Part shown: positions 1 to 5,052 of the stretch, one piece after another
Numbering within the stretch: the first letter of the stretch is position 1
Layout: each line of letters begins with the position of its first letter
NCBI GenBank assembly: GCA_027066965.1
Contig: JAMOMT010000171.1
Coordinates: 1-6,233 of the forward strand
DNA length: 6,233 nt
Origin: Archaeoglobaceae archaeon
GTDB lineage: Archaea > Halobacteriota > Archaeoglobi > Archaeoglobales > Archaeoglobaceae
Reading direction: 5' to 3'
Notes under the pieces: model-generated
Seen by the model: only the letters and a program-made list of their open reading frames with translations
Database searches by the model: none
What the model was told of the DNA's origin: nothing
Position numbers and translations under genes: made by a program

Positions 1-22
1 ATCAGGTTCGCAAACTCCGGGT

Positions 23-403
23 GTGGAGGTCAGGCTTAGGTGCAGGGAGGTAAACTGCAGCAAGTGCTGCTACGAGACCGAGATGCCTCTGAGCGAGAGA
101 GATCTGAGGAGGATAGAGAAGCTCGGCTACAGGAGGGATGAGTTCAGCGTCGTTGTGGATGGTGTCAGAGTTCTGAGAAACGTTGACGGGAAGTGCTACT
201 TTCTGAAAAACGGATTATGCTCCATTTACGAACACAGACCGCTTGGATGCAGGTTTTACCCGGTCATATACGACGTGGAGAGGAGAAAAGCGGTCGTTCA
301 CGACTTCTGCCCCCTTGCCAAGGAAATAAGCATTTCCGTAATAAAGAAGGTCGAGAGGCAGCTGATAAAGCACATAAGGGAGATTTTCGGGGAGTTGCCT
401 TGA
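23..403 (+). CDS. YkgJ-family CxxCC zinc/iron-chelating domain protein
   Basis: The 126-residue product carries the cysteine pattern of the YkgJ family (Fe/Zn-chelating CxxCxxCC-type proteins). C12, C15 and C16 form the N-terminal CSKCC cluster. C58, C66, C76 and C96 follow, and the typical block around GLCSIYEHRPLGCRFYP lies at residues 64-80. The last third is a charged helix without cysteines. The family is thought to bind a metal through these cysteines; a cellular role is not established, and none can be read from this context. The start is uncertain. The listed GTG has no Shine-Dalgarno sequence before it, and the frame is open without a stop to the left edge (positions 2-22), so the real start may be upstream and outside the window. 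The next gene is convergent, so this is the last gene of any rightward operon. Family assignment is fairly sure, function unknown. Confidence 0.8.
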   Translation: MEVRLRCREVNCSKCCYETEMPLSERDLRRIEKLGYRRDEFSVVVDGVRVLRNVDGKCYFLKNGLCSIYEHRPLGCRFYPVIYDVERRKAVVHDFCPLAKEISISVIKKVERQLIKHIREIFGELP

Positions 404-471
404 AGTTTGATTGTAAGTTTGTAATATTTGAGCTATTAAATTCCGAAATATAAAATTAATCCACCCAAAAA
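404..471. terminator. Convergent intergenic region, likely terminator for the minus-strand ABC operon
   Basis: This 68 bp AT-rich gap separates the stop of the YkgJ-family gene from the stop of the ABC permease. Read on the minus strand, a run of five T (471-467) directly follows the permease stop, with a second T-rich stretch at about 455-449. That is the usual form of archaeal termination. For the plus strand there is no comparably clean T run. Two short direct repeats are present: AAGTTTG at 403-409 and 415-421, and AATCCACCC at 458-466 and 474-482. Neither looks like more than local repetition. No stem-loop stands out. Confidence 0.35.
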
Positions 472-1566
472 TCAATCCACCCTCCACTTGGTAACGCTAA
501 CAGCAGCGGCAACAAAAACTATTGCCGACACAAGGATCCCGGCAAACGATGTGGAGTTAAACTTCCCGTAGACCATTGCAATTCTCAATCCGTTTTGCAG
601 ATAATACAGAGGCATAATCTTGGCTATAAACTGCAGTTCCTTGGGCATCAGTTCGACGGGCCAGAAAGCTCCCGAAAGAAACATCATGGGAAAAGCTATT
701 GCATTTGCCATACCGCTTGCAGCTTCAACATCTCCCACCGCATTACCAATAAGCAGGCCAAGAGCGCAAAATGCCACTGCACCGACTGCTATGAAAAGGA
801 TAGAGTAACAGTCTAAAAACCTGTTGAAGTTGAACGCAGCTTTGGCAACACCTATCATGGCCAGAGTTAGCAGGAAAGCAAGCAAGACCTGCTGAAGCAG
901 GTTGCCAGCAATCCACTCGTACTTTGAGACAGGAGCAGTCATCACCTTTTTCATAACTCCTTTGCTCCTGAACTCAGCCGTTGATGAGGCAACGCTTATA
1001 ACCCCATTTACCATTATAAAAGCTGCCAGTATGCTGGGAACATAGTAATCTATGGTGGTTACTTTCTTTTCAGTTGTAAAACTACTACTAACATTTATAA
1101 CTTCTCCACTCCTACTAATCCTTAAGTTAAAATTGCAGGCAACCGTCTCTACCGCTTCCTTAACAAGAGGGAAGTAGGGGTCACCCTTCCTACCGATAAC
1201 CTCCACGTCAACTTCCTTTCCCCTCAATATATTATCCTGGAACCCTCTGGGTATGACTATCACCCTGCAATTCCTAAACAGATGATCTTTAACAAAATCT
1301 TTTGGATTTGTTAGCACATCAAGTTTCTTTATCTTTAAAATAGTAGTGTTATTTAAAGCGTCTATAAATTCTTTTGCAAGCTTGGTCGGATTTCTACCGA
1401 ACGCATCTTTATTTTGAATGTAAACTGTATATGACATCTTGCTCTGGCCGAAAATCGACCCAAATATAAGTATAAGCATAATTGGGAATAGAACTGTGAA
1501 GAACACACCACTCTTATTCCTCATCCAATTTTTGAGTAACAGCTTTGTTACTGGAAAAACCTTCAT
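472..1566 (-). CDS. ABC-2 type export permease
   Basis: This 364-residue integral membrane protein is the membrane half of an ABC exporter of the ABC-2/DrrB class. Approximate membrane segments are 20-40, 174-196, 219-242, 253-275, 285-301 and 341-358, six as usual for the class. A cytoplasmic amphipathic start (KLLLKNWMRNKSG) precedes segment 1. Between segments 1 and 2 lies a ~130-residue extracytoplasmic domain (41-172) with two cysteines, C100 and C144. The stretch MMFLSGAFWPVELMP (294-308), before the last segment, is the hallmark of this family. The start ATG overlaps the ATPase stop as ATGA (1563-1566), with GAGGAG at 1574-1579 seven bases upstream, so translation is probably coupled. 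It pairs with the upstream ATPase. The substrate cannot be told from sequence; drugs, lipids, polysaccharide or peptide are all possible. Confidence 0.9.
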   Translation of the reverse strand: MKVFPVTKLLLKNWMRNKSGVFFTVLFPIMLILIFGSIFGQSKMSYTVYIQNKDAFGRNPTKLAKEFIDALNNTTILKIKKLDVLTNPKDFVKDHLFRNCRVIVIPRGFQDNILRGKEVDVEVIGRKGDPYFPLVKEAVETVACNFNLRISRSGEVINVSSSFTTEKKVTTIDYYVPSILAAFIMVNGVISVASSTAEFRSKGVMKKVMTAPVSKYEWIAGNLLQQVLLAFLLTLAMIGVAKAAFNFNRFLDCYSILFIAVGAVAFCALGLLIGNAVGDVEAASGMANAIAFPMMFLSGAFWPVELMPKELQFIAKIMPLYYLQNGLRIAMVYGKFNSTSFAGILVSAIVFVAAAVSVTKWRVD

Positions 1567-2501
1567 ACAAGTTCTCCTCTCTCATTAATTACTCCTTCCG
1601 CTAAATGCAAAAACACGTCTTCCAAGGATGGCTCCTTAATCTCAAACTCAACTCCAATGTCTATTAGCTTGGATGCGAGTTCCAGAGCCTCTTCTTTGGA
1701 TTCAACTATGAATGTAACCCCTTCCCTTCTCCCTGCCCCAACCCTCCCATTATCCACACTCATTTCACCCAGCGTATCTACCATAGCTTTTATATATTTT
1801 AGATCTTTAGCTTTTATGACTATTTTTATTCCTCCACCGTATCTGGATACAAGGTCTTCTATATCGCCCACATCCAGCATCTTGCCCCTATACAGTATAC
1901 TAACTCTATCGCCCAATCTCTCGACCTCTTCCATGTAGTGGCTTGTAAGGAAAATCGTTTTTCCAGAATCTTTCAGCTTCTCCAAAACACTCCAGCACTC
2001 CTCTCTCGCTTTCGGATCCAGTCCGGTTGTTGGTTCATCGAGAAACACTATTTCCGGGTCGTTGACTATTGCCATACAGATGCCGACTTTTCTCTTCTGC
2101 CCGCCTGAAAGTTTTCCATACTTCCTCTTCCTTACTTCCCAGAGCCCAAATTCCTCTAAAAGCTCTCTTACCTCAAGAGAGGAATCGTACATCTCCCCAA
2201 TAACTCGAACATTCTCTTCAACTGTTAATCTGTCAAAAGCATCGAAATCCTGAGGCAAAACACCAATCCTCTTTTTTATCTTTTTATCTTCCTTAACTAC
2301 ATCGTAACCGAGAACTTTAACCTCACCTGATGTTGGCGCTCTTATGCATTCCAGTATCTCCACAGTTGTCGTCTTTCCACTACCGTTTGGACCTATTATT
2401 GAGAATGTTTCGCCCCTGTATACGTCAAAAGTTAGACCATTTACCGCTGTGAAATCTCCGTACTTCTTTACGAGGTTTTTAACTTCGATTATCTTGTCCA
2501 T
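1563..2501 (-). CDS. ABC transporter ATP-binding protein (ABC-2 exporter partner)
   Basis: This is the cytoplasmic ATPase that drives the adjacent permease. With residues numbered from the GTG at 2507 (314 aa), all nucleotide-binding motifs are intact: Walker A GPNGSGKTT at 39-47, Q-loop Q86, signature LSGGQ at 133-137, Walker B IVFLDEP at 153-159 with catalytic E158, D-loop GLDP at 162-165 and switch H190. The ~90-residue C-terminal extension ends in EPSLEDVFLHLAEG, as in the CcmA/DrrA-like ATPases of drug, lipid and Nod-factor type exporters. I place the start at the ATG at 2501 (MDKIIEVKNLV), where homologues normally begin. A GTG at 2507 would add two residues. Neither has a good Shine-Dalgarno sequence, so a short-leader or leaderless transcript is possible. 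It is the first gene of the two-gene operon. Confidence 0.93.
   Translation of the reverse strand: MDKIIEVKNLVKKYGDFTAVNGLTFDVYRGETFSIIGPNGSGKTTTVEILECIRAPTSGEVKVLGYDVVKEDKKIKKRIGVLPQDFDAFDRLTVEENVRVIGEMYDSSLEVRELLEEFGLWEVRKRKYGKLSGGQKRKVGICMAIVNDPEIVFLDEPTTGLDPKAREECWSVLEKLKDSGKTIFLTSHYMEEVERLGDRVSILYRGKMLDVGDIEDLVSRYGGGIKIVIKAKDLKYIKAMVDTLGEMSVDNGRVGAGRREGVTFIVESKEEALELASKLIDIGVEFEIKEPSLEDVFLHLAEGVINERGELV
1574..1579 (-). promoter_or_regulatory. Ribosome binding site of the ABC permease
   Basis: On the minus strand GAGGAG lies seven bases before the permease ATG and inside the last codons of the ATPase gene. Together with the ATGA stop/start overlap, it supports the chosen permease start and a coupled operon. 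Confidence 0.7.
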
Positions 2502-2507
2502 AAACAC

Positions 2508-2601
2508 TGTTGTGAAAACTTAACTCCCAGAAATGTTTTTCGTTACTTATGAAATTAATAGTAAGTAAACATTAATATCACAACGATGCTGAAGTAACTG
2601 C
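2508..2601. promoter_or_regulatory. Divergent promoter region between ABC operon and surface-protein gene
   Basis: This ~94 bp AT-rich gap must hold promoters for both directions. For the plus-strand gene, attaatatc at about 2571-2579 is a TATA-box candidate. Transcription starting about 25 bp downstream of its centre would begin at or next to the ATG at 2602, and no Shine-Dalgarno sequence precedes that ATG, so a leaderless mRNA is likely. For the minus strand, tattaattt (about 2552-2560) is the best TATA-like candidate and would give a leader of roughly 25-30 bases. An inverted repeat, TTACTTA (2543-2549) and TAAGTAA (2562-2568), brackets that element. A further AAGTAAC occurs at 2592-2598, matching the complement of GTTACTT at 2542-2548. 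These could be sites for a regulator acting on both directions. Promoter function is inferred from position and base composition. Confidence 0.5.
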
Positions 2602-3945
2602 ATGCGTACTTCTAACTTAATTTTCTGCATTTTGTTGACCTCTTTTGTCCTTCTTCTGTTTTTAACTCCACTCTCAGCTGCTGAGGGATTGAGCATTAAT
2701 GTGGCGGTACCTTCTAGAATTTTTCCAGGGGACACCGTATCGGGTAGAGTAATCCTGTACAACCCAAACTGGAAAAGTGTGAATGTGCAGTATGTCGAGC
2801 TTCAGGCACCATCCAATGTATACATAAAACAAAAATTTTATTTCAATATTGGATGGTTGCCTCAGAACTCGTCTTGCACAATTCCATTCACAGTCAGAGT
2901 GCTTGAGCCGGGATATTATATACTGAAATGCAAAGTCTGGGTTGACAACTTTACAGCTACAAAGTACTTTGGAATAAAAGCTGTAAAAGAGATGCCCCAA
3001 ATACTTATTCTAAGCAGAGCCTGTGCTAATAAACCCAGCATGCTTAAATTCGCGATTGAGACACCTGTGCCAATATACAGGGTTTCAATTAAACCTCTCT
3101 TCAACGCAACTCCTCCCGAGATATTCTTCAGCAGAATTGACAGCTCGGCAAAGTTCACACTTGAATGTCCGGTAAAAGGGAAAAAGCTGTATTTTAAGAT
3201 TGTTTTCTACGACAATGGGAACACACATGTTTTGACACAGAGTGTATCTGTTTTACAGGAGAGTTTGAACCCTGTTACGGTCAAAGCATGCTCTCCCGTG
3301 AAAGTAGTTCACGTGGGAGATGTAATTCCGATCCAAGTAAAACTGTTCAACACAGGTTGTACTGTGAAGAGAGTTATGGTCAATATGAAAGCTAACGGTA
3401 CGTTTCTCGAAAAAAGTGCTTATCTCCCGTATTTAAACAGGACAGCCACACTCGTTTTCAACTACTCACCTCCCCCCTCACCACGTGATAGGATAATGAC
3501 GACAGTTGAGTATTCAGACAGTCTGGGCAACAGATACACAGTTACTGGTAATTTAACTTTAAATGTAAGTTTAAATCCTGTTCTGAGTTTATCCAACGTC
3601 GAGCTGAAGGATGGCAAGTTAAAGGGAGACGTTGGTAACTGCGGGGTTAGCAGTGTTTTTGGAGTTGTTGTTAGCGCGAGCAGTGATGGAATTAAAAAGA
3701 GCTACTTCATTGGAGAAATAAAGCCACAGGACCTGCAGGAGTTTGAGATTAAACTACCGTTTAGCAGGGACGTTAATGTGACGGTGAAATGGACAAACAC
3801 TCTGGGTGAAAAATTCTATATTACCAGGGAGCTTAAAGTGGAAAAGGGAACCTTGCAGATCTCAGATGAAGCAATAGTTGCAGTAGCCATCTTTATTGCC
3901 TTTCCTGTTGCTTTTAAGATTAAGAAATATAAGACTAAGAGATGA
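2602..3945 (+). CDS. Secreted, membrane-anchored beta-sandwich repeat protein (COG1361/CARDB-like)
   Basis: This 447-residue protein begins with a classic signal peptide (hydrophobic core about 6-22, likely cleavage near SAA at 25-27). It ends in one membrane segment (about 422-439) followed by a basic tail, KIKKYKTKR. That predicts a large extracytoplasmic domain with a C-terminal anchor. Roughly four beta-rich units of 85-100 residues can be seen (30-130, 131-220, 225-325, 326-415). Their pattern (PGDTVSGRVILYNPN; GDVIPIQVKLFNTG; LKGDVGNCGVSSVFGVVVSAS then IGEIKPQDLQEFEIKL) resembles CARDB/COG1361 domains of archaeal surface proteins. Nine N-x-S/T sequons (N89, 116, 168, 265, 279, 287, 317, 321, 392) suggest heavy glycosylation. 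ATG 2602 is the only upstream start, because an in-frame TGA lies at 2590-2592. COG1361-type proteins often accompany archaeal ABC exporters, so a role as the external partner of the divergent transporter is inferred. Exact function is unknown. Confidence 0.85.
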   Translation: MRTSNLIFCILLTSFVLLLFLTPLSAAEGLSINVAVPSRIFPGDTVSGRVILYNPNWKSVNVQYVELQAPSNVYIKQKFYFNIGWLPQNSSCTIPFTVRVLEPGYYILKCKVWVDNFTATKYFGIKAVKEMPQILILSRACANKPSMLKFAIETPVPIYRVSIKPLFNATPPEIFFSRIDSSAKFTLECPVKGKKLYFKIVFYDNGNTHVLTQSVSVLQESLNPVTVKACSPVKVVHVGDVIPIQVKLFNTGCTVKRVMVNMKANGTFLEKSAYLPYLNRTATLVFNYSPPPSPRDRIMTTVEYSDSLGNRYTVTGNLTLNVSLNPVLSLSNVELKDGKLKGDVGNCGVSSVFGVVVSASSDGIKKSYFIGEIKPQDLQEFEIKLPFSRDVNVTVKWTNTLGEKFYITRELKVEKGTLQISDEAIVAVAIFIAFPVAFKIKKYKTKR

Positions 3946-3946
3946 T

Positions 3947-4789
3947 TTAATTTTTTATTTTAGATTTCTGTTTCTGAACTTTTCTGTCGTAGCATATGAC
4001 GTAGAAGGCGAGCAAGCTCCTCCACTTTCCGAACGGGTCTATCAGCTCTCTGACGTCCTTCTCCTTAACCTCCTTTGTCCTTTTCCCAAAAATGGTGGCG
4101 ATTCCCCTCCTTATCCCGAGGTCTCCAGCCGGATACGTGTTCTTCCTGAAAGCGTACGTTAGAAACAGTTCTGCACTCCACCTGCCTATCCCCCTGAACT
4201 TCGTCAGGTACCTTATTCCCTCCTCCTCGTCCATCTCCCTCAGCCTCTCGAAGTCGAGCTTTCCAGCCCTCACTTCCTCACTCAGCCCCAGGATGTAGCC
4301 GGCTCTGTAACCGAGCTTAGCGTCCCTGATCCTCTCCCCAGCCTTCAAAACGCCCTCAACGCAAGGAAAGCTGTAAAGCCCCATCCTCCTCTCTTTACCC
4401 GCTATTTTCACGAGGTTCTCTATCGTCTTCATCGCGAACTCGAAGCTCACCTGCTGCTGAGCTACCGTTTCCACGAGAGCCTGATATGGGGTTGGGGAGG
4501 CGGGAGGTCTCAGCCCCCGGAACTCTTCAATTAAAAACGAGAACTTTGAATCTGAAATCTCGGAGTAAAAGCTGTCGAGGTCTATTTCAACTCCGAGAAC
4601 GAAGTCGATAACTTTTCTCGCCTCTCTCCTCTCCTTTCCTTCAAAATCGTCGAGATAGTAGTTATCTCCGTCAAATCCGGCCACTCCTTCTCCCAGACAC
4701 ATCCAGAAAATGCCGTCCCTGTAAACCCACGTCCCGTTCCTGATCATCTCGTGCGTTGTCTTCTTCAACGCCTCCTCGGGTAAACCCAT
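3947..4789 (-). CDS. alkA: AlkA-type DNA-3-methyladenine glycosylase (HhH-GPD family)
   Basis: This monofunctional base-excision glycosylase flips out alkylated bases and cuts the N-glycosidic bond. In the 280-residue product, the helix-hairpin-helix is LTKFRGIGRWSAELF (195-209). The GPD loop YPAGDLGIRRG (219-229) follows, with D223 at the position of the catalytic D238 of E. coli AlkA. Residues 90-115 (RGLRPPASPTPYQALVETVA and following) match the AlkA core helix. Length is close to E. coli AlkA (282 aa, as recalled). No cluster of four cysteines is present, so it lacks the [4Fe-4S] of Nth/MutY types. By alignment with the E. coli sequence as I recall it, pocket aromatics Y222 and W272 are replaced by L208 and I265. 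ATG 4789 is the first start codon of the open frame. A TATA-like tttaaaa only ~10 bases upstream could mean the real start is M15 (4747). The C-terminus is an unusual lysine-rich tail. Confidence 0.88.
   Translation of the reverse strand: MGLPEEALKKTTHEMIRNGTWVYRDGIFWMCLGEGVAGFDGDNYYLDDFEGKERREARKVIDFVLGVEIDLDSFYSEISDSKFSFLIEEFRGLRPPASPTPYQALVETVAQQQVSFEFAMKTIENLVKIAGKERRMGLYSFPCVEGVLKAGERIRDAKLGYRAGYILGLSEEVRAGKLDFERLREMDEEEGIRYLTKFRGIGRWSAELFLTYAFRKNTYPAGDLGIRRGIATIFGKRTKEVKEKDVRELIDPFGKWRSLLAFYVICYDRKVQKQKSKIKN
3951..3961 (+). terminator. T-rich terminator of the surface-protein gene
   Basis: A T-rich run of ttttttatttt starts six bases after the surface-protein stop, the usual archaeal termination signal. 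It lies inside the 3' end of the convergent glycosylase gene, where the same bases encode part of that protein's lysine-rich tail. Confidence 0.4.
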
Positions 4790-4840
4790 GAAGGTTTTAA
4801 ACGATTTCAGCTTTTCACGTTTTCGAAAGAGGGTTGTTTC

Positions 4841-4876
4841 TGATTGATACCATACCTATCAATAATGATTGATAGG
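4841..4876. repeat. Perfect inverted repeat with a third half-site (operator candidate)
   Basis: CCTATCAAT (4855-4863) and ATTGATAGG (4868-4876) form a perfect 9 bp inverted repeat around a 4 bp spacer. TGATTGATA also occurs twice in direct orientation, at 4841-4849 and 4866-4874, exactly 25 bp apart, so there are three ATTGATA half-sites in 36 bp. It lies 52-87 bp from the glycosylase start and over 120 bp from the TATA box of the rightward operon. It has the size and symmetry of a dimeric HTH-regulator site. A hairpin in RNA is possible, but the stem is short and AT-rich. Confidence 0.6.
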
Positions 4877-4922
4877 GATGTGCTTTCTAACTGAGAAGGG
4901 CCAGAAAACTTTCCACTCGAAT

Positions 4923-4951
4923 TGACTATAGGAAAACTGACTATTGACTAT
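4923..4951. repeat. Three direct TGACTAT units upstream of the dsrM-like promoter
   Basis: TGACTAT occurs at 4923-4929, 4938-4944 and 4945-4951; the last two are contiguous. The 10 bp form ATTGACTATA occurs twice, at 4921-4930 and 4943-4952, one two-turn step (22 bp) apart. The block ends about 47 bp before the TATA box, where an activator site could sit. Function is inferred from position only. Confidence 0.5.
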
Positions 4952-4998
4952 AACTAAAGAACTGTAAAGCACGGCCTGAACGTTATAAAACAAAAAAC

Positions 4999-5005
4999 TT
5001 ATATA
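4999..5005 (+). promoter_or_regulatory. TATA box of the dsrM-like operon
   Basis: TTATATA preceded by the purine-rich caaaaaac (4991-4998, BRE-like) is a good archaeal TATA box. Transcription would start near 5026-5030, giving a ~25 base leader that includes the ribosome binding site. Confidence 0.65.
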
Positions 5006-5034
5006 CTTTATTAAACGGCATCTCGGCAAAAACC

Positions 5035-5042
5035 GGGAGGTG
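5035..5042 (+). promoter_or_regulatory. Ribosome binding site of the dsrM-like gene
   Basis: GGGAGGTG is a strong match to the archaeal 16S anti-Shine-Dalgarno sequence and ends ten bases before the ATG at 5053. It fixes that start over the in-frame ATG at 5071. Confidence 0.8.
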
Positions 5043-5052
5043 CTGGTAAAGC

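Larger units (their letters stand above)
4790..5052. promoter_or_regulatory. Divergent regulatory region between glycosylase and dsrM-like operon
   Basis: This 263 bp region carries no ORF worth calling. It contains, in order: the short leader of the glycosylase; an 8 bp palindrome tttcgaaa at 4821-4828; the three-site ATTGATA cluster at 4841-4876; three TGACTAT units at 4923-4951; a second TATA-like gttataaaac at about 4981-4990; and the TATA box and ribosome binding site of the downstream operon. No tRNA, small RNA structure or CRISPR repeat was recognised. Confidence 0.5.

Noticed and set aside
404..482. Direct repeats AAGTTTG and AATCCACCC at the convergent junction as attachment-site or target duplications
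   Set aside because: Both pairs are 7-9 bp, lie within one junction instead of flanking a unit, and have no partner at the other end of the AT-rich block.
1657..1938. Plus-strand frame rich in Ser/Leu opposite the ABC ATPase
   Set aside because: Low-complexity shadow of the ATPase coding strand.
2586..2597. Mini-ORF (ATG CTG AAG TAA) just before the surface-protein start
   Set aside because: Only three codons and probably upstream of the transcription start if the mRNA is leaderless.
2674..3158. Minus-strand open frames inside the surface-protein gene
   Set aside because: Short, without a ribosome binding site or family resemblance, and fully covered by a convincing plus-strand gene with signal peptide and anchor.
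3896..4298. Plus-strand frames opposite the glycosylase
   Set aside because: No start signal or domain; they overlap the conserved HhH-GPD coding region.
4841..4952. CRISPR or transposon-end interpretation of the repeats upstream of the dsrM-like gene
   Set aside because: Units are only 7-10 bp, spacers are short and unequal, and there is no transposase, leader or target duplication; operator sites fit better.
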